DNA from: a virus | Direction: 5' to 3' (one strand) | Length of the DNA: 41,461 nt | Virus record (IMG/VR): IMGVR_UViG_3300044655_000769 | Span: 1-41,461 of that record | Part shown: piece by piece, positions 6,093 through 14,614 of the stretch | Layout: each line of letters begins with the position of its first letter | How positions within the stretch are numbered: position 1 is the first letter of the stretch | Position numbers and translations under genes: made by a program | Notes under the pieces: model-generated | What the model was told of the DNA's origin: nothing | What the model saw: only the letters and a program-made list of their open reading frames with translations | Databases searched by the model: none

Positions 6093-8098
6093 CTGAAATC
6101 TGTGTCTTTTAATTCTTCAATTAGTTTTAAATGCACGTCATACTTTGCTGTAGTCCAATCACTTTCACCATTACTCCCTGGCACTGCTAATGTTCTAGCA
6201 CGTTTAGCCGACATAGAAGTTTCTCTAGAATAATCCTGATATTTCCAAGCATCGGTATCTTGTTTAAAATTAAATTTAAAATCGGCCAACCATTCTCCTG
6301 AGGCTGTTATTTTAAAATTGTAAATGGCTGTTAAATTACACCCTAGTCTAGTTCCAAACTCGTTATTAATATCGTCTGGAGTAATTGCTACGTCAATTTC
6401 GTATCCTCCACGTGCTCTCCATAGCAATCGTAACAAAGGCCATATTTCATTTACTACGCTATCGGCCAACGGATTAATATTAGGGTTAATTATATTAAAA
6501 TCAAAATTTTCATATTCTATAGAGTTTAATACCCTATTCTTGTGAAATTTAATTTTGTGATATTTGTCTGTGCTAAAATTAGCAAAATTACCGCCTGTTA
6601 GTTTATTAACCAATCCAGCTTTTGGAGTATGTTCTAAAAAGATATTAAATGTAACTAATCTTATTGCTCGATGAACTTTTGAATTTCTAAAATCATGTGT
6701 GATCCAATTATTCATATAATAGGCTTTTATCATTCCGTATTTTTCAGAGTTTTGAGATAAAATTGTATCGGGCGGCTCTGTGAATCCGTGTCCACACGCA
6801 ATTACTTCTATGTAAGAACGATTACGCCATATTAGATTCAAAGACTCGTAAAAGTGTTGCATCTCTTCTGTAGGAAATCCTATGATCCAATTAGTATGAG
6901 CTTCTACTCCGACCAATGACCCGTGATACAGGTTTTGTTCTATTTCATCAACAGTAACACGTTTATCCATGTCTTTAAGAACTTTGTTAGACCCAGATTC
7001 TATTCCGTAACTCAACATCTTACATCCAGATCCTGCAAGGTCTTGATAATATTTAAAGTCCATCTTTTCATTACAACGAGCATATCCAGTCCAATTAATT
7101 TTAATTCCGCTGGCAATGACTCCTTTACAAAATGCTCTTAATTCATTTATGTTACCATTCACTAGGCTGTCAAGGAACCAAACAAAATCTATTCCGTAGT
7201 TGTTGTACAAATGAACAATTTCATTTAAGGTGTTTTTAGCCGATCGTCCTCTGTATTTCCAAAAATGTGTTTCACTGCAAAACACACACTTGGCAGTACA
7301 TCCTCTACTAAATTCAGCGTTAACTCCGTTGGGCATTTGATATTCTGACAACTCAAAATGACTGTAATCTGCCCAAGGTAATCGATCTAGATCTAATCTC
7401 TGTCCTTCTTGTTGTGCTATAGTTACCTGTAAAGACGATGCGTTATCTGTCTCTATTTCATCTAAAACTTTAAGCAGCATTTCTTCGCCTTCTCCAGATA
7501 CAACATAATCATAATACGGTTTATCTGGTCCAGGAGGAAATGCGTGGCACTGCGGGCCGCCTACCATAATTTTAACATGCGGATATCTTCGTTTAATTTC
7601 AGATGCCATCCAATCCGTTGGTTCTTGATTGCAGTAATATAAACTGAATCCAACAATATCCACCCTGTCTGTTTCAATTTGTTTTATATATTTTTCCATC
7701 AATGGCTGCATATATTTGTGCAGGTGCTGATGATATGACTCTCCCATCCATCTCCACTCTTTGCTGCCGTGCCAAGGATTAAAGTCGATATCCCAATTAG
7801 ATTTATCTTTGTATGCTTTGATGTTTAAATCAACTCCGTCAGCACTGTATCCTGCTTCTTTGGCAACCGATATCAATCTTGCTAGATTGTAAGGTGGAAA
7901 ATTAATGGCCCATTCAGGCAATAAGAAAAATCTTACTTTAGATTTTCTAGTAACATTATTAATAACTACTTCTGTGAGATTTTTCTGAGGTGTAGATCTA
8001 GCATAAGGAAGTATAGCTTCCATTATTTTTAAATGTTTATCATCTAAATCTACAGGTTTGTGTAGTGTTGCTTTGACTATTGGAATATTTTTTTTCAT
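6056..8098 (-). CDS. B12-binding-domain-type radical SAM protein (680 aa)
   Basis: Residues about 55-215 look like the Rossmann B12-binding domain of BchE-type radical SAM enzymes: PPYNLARLISVAKEAGY, DIVGFSLYYCNQEPTDW, VKIMVGGPQCHAFPPG and VVSGEGEEMLLKVLDEI. The radical SAM core follows with C267-x3-C271-x2-C274 (SRGCTAKCVFCSE), then YGIESGSNKVLKDMDKR and NWIIGFPTEEM. I see no DxHxxG cobalamin-ligand motif, so cobalamin, if bound, may be bound without the classical lower His. The last about 200 residues are a family-specific region. Related enzymes methylate unactivated carbons or phosphinates, or act on lipids; the substrate here is unknown. It is the last gene of the late operon, starting at an ATG overlapping the upstream TAA. 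Confidence 0.88.
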   Translation of the reverse strand: MKKNIPIVKATLHKPVDLDDKHLKIMEAILPYARSTPQKNLTEVVINNVTRKSKVRFFLLPEWAINFPPYNLARLISVAKEAGYSADGVDLNIKAYKDKSNWDIDFNPWHGSKEWRWMGESYHQHLHKYMQPLMEKYIKQIETDRVDIVGFSLYYCNQEPTDWMASEIKRRYPHVKIMVGGPQCHAFPPGPDKPYYDYVVSGEGEEMLLKVLDEIETDNASSLQVTIAQQEGQRLDLDRLPWADYSHFELSEYQMPNGVNAEFSRGCTAKCVFCSETHFWKYRGRSAKNTLNEIVHLYNNYGIDFVWFLDSLVNGNINELRAFCKGVIASGIKINWTGYARCNEKMDFKYYQDLAGSGCKMLSYGIESGSNKVLKDMDKRVTVDEIEQNLYHGSLVGVEAHTNWIIGFPTEEMQHFYESLNLIWRNRSYIEVIACGHGFTEPPDTILSQNSEKYGMIKAYYMNNWITHDFRNSKVHRAIRLVTFNIFLEHTPKAGLVNKLTGGNFANFSTDKYHKIKFHKNRVLNSIEYENFDFNIINPNINPLADSVVNEIWPLLRLLWRARGGYEIDVAITPDDINNEFGTRLGCNLTAIYNFKITASGEWLADFKFNFKQDTDAWKYQDYSRETSMSAKRARTLAVPGSNGESDWTTAKYDVHLKLIEELKDTDFSFNYHYQDSGKW

Positions 8099-8769
8099 TA
8101 AAATTTTGCAATTAATATATCACTAGAAAGTTCAAAATCAAAAAATCTAATATCTGGACTTATTTTATCAGTTTTTCGAATCCTAGCACATTTACTGTAT
8201 AAGGTTAATTCTACATCTTTTGTTCTTGCAAATTTTGTAAAAGCATTATAAACCATAGGAGAATTAATATCGTCGCCAAATATGCAGCCGCCGTCTAATA
8301 ATCGATCCCATGCATAGTTTAAATCTGCAGTAACCTCATCTTCACTGTGTCCAGCATCAATAAACACCACTGAAAGATCTTTAAGATCTAAAGATTTACT
8401 ATCTCCTGTATGAGGTATAATATTTGGAAAATCTTCAATATGCATTTTTTGAATTTCTAATAAATCTAAGGATGTTAGTAGAGGTAGATTATGTGAACTC
8501 CTCATTGATTCTAACATATGGTTATTTTCTTCGAATTTATTTAAATCAATTGTATGTATAATCACGTGTTGATTATCTTTCGCTAATAAACAAGTAGATC
8601 CTCCAACAAACGTACCCATTTCTAAAATCAAAGATCCTTGCGGCAATTTAGAAATTTCTAAATTAATCCAATTAATAATCCACCCATAAGTACAACTAAA
8701 TGGTTTTTCTAAGAAACATTGTTTTAATTCTTCACGTATGTTGTTGTATGTAAAATTTATTTTATTCAT
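8098..8769 (-). CDS. Class I SAM-dependent methyltransferase (223 aa)
   Basis: Motif I is seen as LILEMGTFVGGSTCLLA (47-63). The acidic end of strand beta2 is TIDLNKFEE (D75), and a DAGHSEDEVTADL block at about 138-150 is typical of the Methyltransf_24 type found in sugar, natural-product and cephalosporin-hydroxylase-like methyltransferases. Length fits a single-domain enzyme. It starts in an ATGA overlap with the GT9-like gene and its stop overlaps the radical SAM start, so the three are probably made together. Methylation of a sugar or peptide product of the neighbouring enzymes is a reasonable inference; the acceptor is unknown. Base composition is very AT-rich. Confidence 0.88.
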   Translation of the reverse strand: MNKINFTYNNIREELKQCFLEKPFSCTYGWIINWINLEISKLPQGSLILEMGTFVGGSTCLLAKDNQHVIIHTIDLNKFEENNHMLESMRSSHNLPLLTSLDLLEIQKMHIEDFPNIIPHTGDSKSLDLKDLSVVFIDAGHSEDEVTADLNYAWDRLLDGGCIFGDDINSPMVYNAFTKFARTKDVELTLYSKCARIRKTDKISPDIRFFDFELSSDILIAKF

Positions 8770-9542
8770 TTAGATGATAGAAATTTTTTTTCTTCGTTAG
8801 ACACTGAATGGCCAATTAGTCTTTTTGTTATTAATTGTTTGTTATTTACTAACTCATTGTTAGTTATTCCGCTGTGTAAGTCATTAATACATTTATCTAG
8901 ATCTTCCTTGGTCCAAGATAGTATTCGATCAAATGAATCTAAGAAAAAAGTTTTTTTATCTAAGTGAAGCAATTTGGCGTCAAATGAAGTTTTCCAAGGA
9001 AACATTATGTAAGGTACATCTAGCATATGACACAAATGAGCAATACCACCTTCGTATCCAATAACACATTCACAATAATTTGATATTAGATTAACTTTTT
9101 CTTCTACAGAAACATCTTTACTATCTAATGTAATTACTTCCCAACCAAATAATTTTAAAAGTTTGTATAATTCTGAATATTTTTGTATAGGATAGTATTT
9201 TGATTCAGGGTATACTAGTCCTGGATTTTCAAATGCTTGACTATCTTGATAAGCGGCAATACCGATAAATCTTTTGTTTTGTTTATTATTTGATAGTTTG
9301 TAATAGGGACTATAGATTTTAAAAATATCGCTAGGTTCTATTTCATTTTGTAAATCAGTTGTTTGATGTATTCGTAATATATCGTCTGAGATATTAAAAA
9401 TTTTTTTATATTTTTCAAAATTGGTGTTATTTAAACTTTTATTAATATTAAGCTGTGAAACTTTATAGTCTAGTAAGGTACATAAGACTATTAACTCTGT
9501 TCCCAACCCTTTACGCCAATTTCGATCTAATGTAAATTCCAT
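8766..9542 (-). CDS. GT9-like (ADP-heptose-type) glycosyltransferase-related protein (258 aa)
   Basis: The clearest sign is the C-terminal half: NYCECVIGYEGGIAHLCHML followed by DVPYIMFPW. This matches the GT-B nucleotide-sugar block of the heptosyltransferase family, where a D/E-x-G-x-x-H-L-A pattern precedes (G/D)-V-P. Residues about 92-101 (RFIGIAAYQD) look like the start of the C-terminal Rossmann domain. Full-length GT9 enzymes are about 330-360 residues, so the N-terminal acceptor domain is short or reduced. Role: sugar transfer, or a sugar-binding relative, within the island. Strongly AT-rich (11 G/C in the 60 bases at 9361-9420). Confidence 0.65.
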   Translation of the reverse strand: MEFTLDRNWRKGLGTELIVLCTLLDYKVSQLNINKSLNNTNFEKYKKIFNISDDILRIHQTTDLQNEIEPSDIFKIYSPYYKLSNNKQNKRFIGIAAYQDSQAFENPGLVYPESKYYPIQKYSELYKLLKLFGWEVITLDSKDVSVEEKVNLISNYCECVIGYEGGIAHLCHMLDVPYIMFPWKTSFDAKLLHLDKKTFFLDSFDRILSWTKEDLDKCINDLHSGITNNELVNNKQLITKRLIGHSVSNEEKKFLSSK

Positions 9543-9543
9543 T

Positions 9544-10269
9544 TTAAATAGCCTGCATTTTTTTTAATTCATTTTCCAACCATACAGCTATTTTTTTGTG
9601 GCCTTCGATATTGGGATGAGAATTTTGAGTGAATAAATGTTTGTATTCAACTGGGGGCTTCCACTTGCTGTGATCAGAAATCCTTGGAACACCGTTGCCC
9701 CAATTGTCAGTTAATATATCGAGTAGGGTGTTTCCCGGCGTGGCAAGCCCAATATAGTTGTTGAAATTAAATTTTTTTATATCTTCTTCTGATGCATCTT
9801 GTAATGGGTCATGAAACAAATTAAATTTAACTATATTAAGATTATACATTTTTTCTAGTTTTTCTAATACAGAAAATGTATAGAATGTGTCAATTGTGCA
9901 AATCCTAGTGTCAGGGTGGTCGTGTAATAATGATCGATTTATTAATCCCGGTCCACGAGTTTTTCTTAAAAATTCAGGAGCTAGATGAGGTATCATAAAT
10001 CTATCACGCAGAGGTGTAGTAATGCCAAACAATATTAGATCATCAGAAGACATGTTAGTGCAATCTAACCATAACTGATCTAATTGAACAAAATTACTAC
10101 ACCCACTAATTGCTCGATTTGTTAAAGTTACATTAAGTTTTTTTGCTAGTACTGATGCAAAACTAACATTATATCTATTATATTCCATGTTTTCTAGTAT
10201 AGCGTCGATCCGATCAGGAATATCCTGATCACCTGCTACAAAACTATCACCGTATGCCCATAGTTTCAT
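9544..10269 (-). CDS. SGNH/GDSL-type hydrolase (241 aa)
   Basis: Start placed at 10269, where ATGA overlaps the stop of the upstream radical SAM gene; an ORF from 10287 would add six residues. Block I is WAYGDSFVAG (nucleophile S9), block II SGCSN, and the C-terminal NSHPNIEGHKKIA gives the catalytic-type His (H218). SGNH enzymes are esterases that add or remove acyl groups, often O-acetyl on polysaccharides. No signal peptide is present, so it acts in the cytoplasm unless virion-bound. With glycosyltransferases nearby, sugar (de)acylation is the natural guess. A distant paralogue lies at 13865-14614. Confidence 0.82.
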   Translation of the reverse strand: MKLWAYGDSFVAGDQDIPDRIDAILENMEYNRYNVSFASVLAKKLNVTLTNRAISGCSNFVQLDQLWLDCTNMSSDDLILFGITTPLRDRFMIPHLAPEFLRKTRGPGLINRSLLHDHPDTRICTIDTFYTFSVLEKLEKMYNLNIVKFNLFHDPLQDASEEDIKKFNFNNYIGLATPGNTLLDILTDNWGNGVPRISDHSKWKPPVEYKHLFTQNSHPNIEGHKKIAVWLENELKKMQAI

Positions 10270-11399
10270 TTGTTTAATAACTCCCATTCAGTAGGCCACA
10301 ATTTTTCAAATTTTAAAGTTTCATTTTTTAAATAGGTAGTTTCTAATGAATATATTTCTTCTACAAAACTTTTATTTGTTGATTTTGTTTTTAATGTGAG
10401 ATTTTTCTTAAAAGTCAATAACCACTCTAATCCGGGAGCATCTGGAAATAATTTTTCACATTGAGTGATTTCGTCGATTGCACGTTGCTTTAATTCAGGA
10501 GATAATTTAAGAACACTAGCTGTAGAATTTTCTCCCGACGACTCTAATAAATTCCAAAATACATTTTTAATTTTATTTTCCTGTATAAACTCATAAAATT
10601 CAACAAGATTAAATGCAGAATATATCGAATATAAACTATGTGCATCTATATTATTGGATGTTTTTTCTTGTATGTAATTTATATTTTTTGCAAATAGATC
10701 CCAAGATGCTCCTCGTCTTACATACTCGTATCTGTTGCCAACTGTTTCAAAACTAACTCCCCATTTTGTAGTTCGTTCATTTATTAATGTTTGTGCAATT
10801 GAGTTAGATTCTAATGGTATTGCTAGATTGGATAAGATGTAAAAACTTCTATCATCTGTTATAGTATTAACTAATCGTAGATTTTGTTTTTGTAATAACG
10901 GTTCGCCGCCTAACATTAAGATATTTTCTATAGAGTCTATGTTTTTTTCAATCATGAGAAATAAACTATTTTCGTTTTCATCTTTGATTGTATTAATTTT
11001 TAAACCCTTCAACGTTGCCCACTTAGAACTAAAATATTCATAACAATAAGTACAAGATAAATTACAAGTGTTACTCCAGCGTAGATCTAATCTTCTCAAT
11101 TTAAAAAAAGAATTATCAACAGGTCCGTAGTCAGTTTGAAATCTTTCCAAATCACTGTCTCTTTCTGATCTAGCATTTTGAGATTCTTGTTGTTTACATT
11201 GTCTGCAAGACTCATGCCATTTACCATCAAGAATATGCTGTCGAATATCGGTTGCAACCTTTCCGTTGATTAGTTCGTCAATTGTGTTTGTATGTAACGA
11301 TCCTATAGAATTAGATGCCGAACAACAAGTCTTGACGTGGCCATCCGGTCCTAAGAAAATCTCAGTGAACGGCAAAGAACAAAATGTTTCTTTGTTCAT
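10266..11399 (-). CDS. Radical SAM protein with N-terminal twitch-type cluster domain (377 aa)
   Basis: The core has C112-x3-C116-x2-C119 (NTCNLSCTYCYE) and GGEP at 164-167. An unusual feature is a Cys-rich domain ahead of the core: C7 in CSLPF, C25/C26 in VKTCCSASN and C65/C68 in ESCRQCKQQE, read as an auxiliary Fe-S (twitch/SPASM-like) domain at the N-terminus. This order is known for an N-twitch family of unassigned radical SAM proteins. Such auxiliary domains usually bind a peptide or small-molecule substrate. The region is AT-rich. Start ATG is four bases inside the upstream gene's end. Function unknown. Confidence 0.87.
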   Translation of the reverse strand: MNKETFCSLPFTEIFLGPDGHVKTCCSASNSIGSLHTNTIDELINGKVATDIRQHILDGKWHESCRQCKQQESQNARSERDSDLERFQTDYGPVDNSFFKLRRLDLRWSNTCNLSCTYCYEYFSSKWATLKGLKINTIKDENENSLFLMIEKNIDSIENILMLGGEPLLQKQNLRLVNTITDDRSFYILSNLAIPLESNSIAQTLINERTTKWGVSFETVGNRYEYVRRGASWDLFAKNINYIQEKTSNNIDAHSLYSIYSAFNLVEFYEFIQENKIKNVFWNLLESSGENSTASVLKLSPELKQRAIDEITQCEKLFPDAPGLEWLLTFKKNLTLKTKSTNKSFVEEIYSLETTYLKNETLKFEKLWPTEWELLNK

Positions 11400-12658
11400 T
11401 TAGATACCTTTATTTCCCGCCAATTTCTAGATTTGTCGTCCATCTTTTCGTGTGTATAAATTCTATCTACTCGACTAAAGGTTCCGCATATGTTAGCACA
11501 ATATGCCATTTTGCCTTCGGCACAGCTAGACTTGGTCCATGAGTCCGTAAACACCCGATCCAGGTGATGACCTTCCATGATTTCTTGAAGGCTATGTTTG
11601 TTAAGGTCGAAGTGATCCCAGCCGTACTTTTCAATCTCGTAATGCAGTTGCAGGCTTTGGCTATCTGAATGTACGCCGTTTAAGTGTGTGCCCATGTAAC
11701 AACAAGGGATAACACGACCCTTTTGATCAACAAATATTTCTCTACCACCATTTCTAGTTTCGGCTTTACACTTGATGCTAGCACTATCTAATATAGAATT
11801 ATCTTCTGAACGTAGCATGTCATATACGTTGGCAACACGTTCAGGATGATTGTTGTGTGTTAGTTTATTTTCTTTAAGACGTTTGTAATCATCTATACTA
11901 AATTTCCAAAATTGATCTTGTACTTGTCCTTGAGGATTTTCCAAATTTCTATTCTTTGGGTCTACAGGAGCATCGATCCAATAATCAAATTCACCCTCGC
12001 GAGTCATTGCACTCATGCGTACTAAACTTGTACCGTTATCAACGCCCAATGCTTTCTTAGGAACAAATGCATGAAATCCCATGTCTTTAGAAAGTTGTTT
12101 AGCTTCGTCGATTTGATGTTCGTTATGTTTAAAAATCAAGTAGTCCCATTCTGCACGACCACCTGCATCTATGAATGCTTTTGCATTTGCTATGAGCTTA
12201 TCCCACTCTACGTTTCTTCTGTACAAGTGGTTTGTGTCTGCTAGTCCGTCGATACTAAATGTAATTTGCCATGACCAGTGATCTCTTAGTTTCTTTGAAA
12301 ACAAAGTTCCCATCTTAGCCCAGAATTCTGGTTTACGCATTCCACCGTTCGTATTCATACGAATGACAGTTGTTGGACTTACTTGATCTATGTATTCGCA
12401 AATCTCGTATAGATCTTTTGCCATGCCGGGGTCACCGTGAACACCGCAAAACAAAATTACTTCACACTTGTTAACAACTTCTGGTGGAAAATATTGTTTA
12501 AATTTTTCAATAGTAATTTGATCTATTTCTAAATCTGGACGAGTAAGTGGACTGTTAACATGAAATCGAGTACACATTGGACACGCAGCATTACACGCAT
12601 TAGACAGCTCGATGTGTAATTGATCTAGTTGATCAAAATTAAAAAAGTTATTATTCAT
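11396..12658 (-). CDS. Radical SAM/SPASM protein (420 aa)
   Basis: The core begins close to the N-terminus with C22-x3-C26-x2-C29 (SNACNAACPMCTR). In place of GGEP there is CGVHGDPGMAKDL (71-83), and a TFSIDGLADTNHLYRR stretch (133-148) follows as in SPASM enzymes. A classical C-terminal SPASM domain is visible with C297, C319/C320 (GRVIPCCYMG), C379, C387 and C391 (SCAEGKMAYCANICG). SPASM enzymes modify ribosomal peptides or act as sugar and protein maturases (for example thioether-forming or dehydrogenating enzymes). It is less AT-rich than the 8.1-11.4 kb genes (25 G/C in the 60 bases at 11581-11640), hinting at a different origin. Confidence 0.9.
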   Translation of the reverse strand: MNNNFFNFDQLDQLHIELSNACNAACPMCTRFHVNSPLTRPDLEIDQITIEKFKQYFPPEVVNKCEVILFCGVHGDPGMAKDLYEICEYIDQVSPTTVIRMNTNGGMRKPEFWAKMGTLFSKKLRDHWSWQITFSIDGLADTNHLYRRNVEWDKLIANAKAFIDAGGRAEWDYLIFKHNEHQIDEAKQLSKDMGFHAFVPKKALGVDNGTSLVRMSAMTREGEFDYWIDAPVDPKNRNLENPQGQVQDQFWKFSIDDYKRLKENKLTHNNHPERVANVYDMLRSEDNSILDSASIKCKAETRNGGREIFVDQKGRVIPCCYMGTHLNGVHSDSQSLQLHYEIEKYGWDHFDLNKHSLQEIMEGHHLDRVFTDSWTKSSCAEGKMAYCANICGTFSRVDRIYTHEKMDDKSRNWREIKVSK

Positions 12659-13868
12659 AGTTTATTGTCTTTGCATATTCTGGATATACTGTTGCAAAAT
12701 TTTGTCCTCGATATTCATCGTGTGCTTTTACATGTCGATTAAACTTTTCCCAATTTTCTGATTTAGCAGTGCCGTTAATAATAAAATTAATAATTCCTGG
12801 AATATGATACTCATACATATACCCATCAACATCTTCTTTAGGAATTGACTTGAGTATATCAACAACATAGGATTTTACGTCCGTTGGCAGTTGAGTTAAG
12901 TTATATTGTATTGGTCCGTGTACTAAATTAAGATAGGGTCCAAATTCTTTAAAATTTGTATTGTGTTCTTTTAATATTGCTGGCAATCCTGTAATGTTTA
13001 TTGTACTCAAAGTAATACACCAACCTAGATAGATGTTACCTGTTCTATTACTAAGTTCTACTGCCTTTTTCATATTTTCTTTTACTTCGCTCCATTTAGC
13101 AGGATAACGCATGTATTCGAATTGTTCTCCTATACCGTCGACACTGAATGATAAATGTACGTGTCTAAAATGTTTGAATATTTCAACTTTTTCAGCAGGC
13201 CACTGTGTGCCGTTGGTAGCATAGTGTACTTCGATATCTTTAGCATATCCTTTTTCAACAGCAACTTCTAAGATACGCCACATTTTTTTACTCATGAAAG
13301 GCTCACCGCCATAGAAGTCGAACTGTTTAATCGTTGCTAAGTTATTTTCTAGATCATCCCAAAACGGACTTTCGTCATCGTAGTGCTGATGATACTTTTT
13401 CATACTTTGAGCAAATAATTTATATGTAGAATATCTCTGGTTTTCATAAACATCGTAGTCCTCTTCCATCCAAGTACTACTAGAATGACTTCCGCAGGTT
13501 CTGCATTTTAAATTGCAGGTATTGCCCAAGTTTAATTCAACTTTGGCAAGACCTTTAAAGGGTGCATTTCCTTTACGTAACCAGTCAACGTATTTGTCGT
13601 TATCGCGCTGACGCTTACTTTTACGACCAGCGTCTTCTTCTTCGAAACACCAACTGCACTTATCGTGTCTCTTTCCGGAACCCAATGTATCTCTCACTTC
13701 CTGAAATGCTTTCTGATTAAAATTAATTGCAATAGGTTCAGCACCTAATGAATGTTTTAGATCTTGATCTCGATACATGCAACAAATTTTTGTTGTACCA
13801 GTATTATTTCCACTCATTGCGTGGTCAGCGTTTACACACCAGGTAGTTTTATTTTGTTCGTTTATCAT
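12651..13868 (-). CDS. Radical SAM protein with N-terminal twitch-type domain (405 aa)
   Basis: The N-terminal cluster domain has C11 (TTWCVNAD), C29/C30 (TKICCMYRD) and C71/C74 (HDKCSWCFEEED). The core has C118-x3-C122-x2-C125 (GNTCNLKCRTCGSHSSSTW) and GGEP at 187-190. LSFSVDGIGEQFEYMRYPAK matches the substrate-side strand shared with its relatives. The architecture is the same as at 10266, 14604 and 15941, but the sequence is clearly diverged. It overlaps the SPASM gene by eight bases and the SGNH gene by four, so translation is likely coupled. A peptide-modifying role is inferred only from the auxiliary domain. Confidence 0.88.
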   Translation of the reverse strand: MINEQNKTTWCVNADHAMSGNNTGTTKICCMYRDQDLKHSLGAEPIAINFNQKAFQEVRDTLGSGKRHDKCSWCFEEEDAGRKSKRQRDNDKYVDWLRKGNAPFKGLAKVELNLGNTCNLKCRTCGSHSSSTWMEEDYDVYENQRYSTYKLFAQSMKKYHQHYDDESPFWDDLENNLATIKQFDFYGGEPFMSKKMWRILEVAVEKGYAKDIEVHYATNGTQWPAEKVEIFKHFRHVHLSFSVDGIGEQFEYMRYPAKWSEVKENMKKAVELSNRTGNIYLGWCITLSTINITGLPAILKEHNTNFKEFGPYLNLVHGPIQYNLTQLPTDVKSYVVDILKSIPKEDVDGYMYEYHIPGIINFIINGTAKSENWEKFNRHVKAHDEYRGQNFATVYPEYAKTINYE

Positions 13869-14614
13869 AATTTTAATAGTTCTCTAATACAGTTTGGGTC
13901 GTTTGAAACATTTTTATCTTTAAGGATATCTATCATAGTCGATGTATTATTTAAATTTTCATACATGCGATCGGCAACTAATTTATTATTTTTCCAATTC
14001 ATGTGGCAATATCGCATATCGCCTGAGTATATCATTTTTATAAATTGTTCTTGTTCTACAGGTGTTAATTGTTGTTGTTCAAATTGGATTAGGTCAATAG
14101 CATTATATATGCAAAATCCTGCTCTGCTTTCATAATTAATCAACGTACCGTTATCAAACGGCATGAAATTTATCAATTTTATGTTATTATCGCGACATAG
14201 TTGATTCACATCATTAAATATTTTTTGATATACAAAAAGATCAAACTCTTCCGAGTTTACGATGGGGTATGTATCTAAAAGAATTTTTGCAACATCACGT
14301 TTTTCTTTGGCTATATTAGGAACGAATAATTTATTTACAGTAATATGGTGCATTGTTTCGTATTCTTTTTGGAGACTATGCCACCGATTGTGCTGACTAT
14401 ATACAAATACTATGTGTGAGTAGTCTTTGTAATGTTTTATAAAATTATTAAAACTCCACCAGATACTTGTTCCATGTAGTGCGTATAAAGTAGAATCAAT
14501 ATTTAATAAATCAGAAAGAGTTTTCGCCCATGGCTCTCCAGATATGGGTAGAGGAGATAGGTCTTTACTTGCAAAGCTATCTCCAAAAATTCCAAGATGT
14601 TTTTTAATATTCAT
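13865..14614 (-). CDS. SGNH-like hydrolase (249 aa)
   Basis: Block I is LGIFGDSFAS (nucleophile S13). A possible block II is ALHGTSIWWSF. Near the C-terminus, CHMNWKNNKLVADRMY supplies a His followed by Asn as in the last SGNH block. There is no signal peptide. It is distantly related to the SGNH protein at 9544, and both are sandwiched between radical SAM genes, so the pairing is probably functional. Esterase/acyltransferase activity is a family-level inference. The catalytic set is less complete than in the 9544 protein, hence lower confidence. Confidence 0.7.
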   Translation of the reverse strand: MNIKKHLGIFGDSFASKDLSPLPISGEPWAKTLSDLLNIDSTLYALHGTSIWWSFNNFIKHYKDYSHIVFVYSQHNRWHSLQKEYETMHHITVNKLFVPNIAKEKRDVAKILLDTYPIVNSEEFDLFVYQKIFNDVNQLCRDNNIKLINFMPFDNGTLINYESRAGFCIYNAIDLIQFEQQQLTPVEQEQFIKMIYSGDMRYCHMNWKNNKLVADRMYENLNNTSTMIDILKDKNVSNDPNCIRELLKL

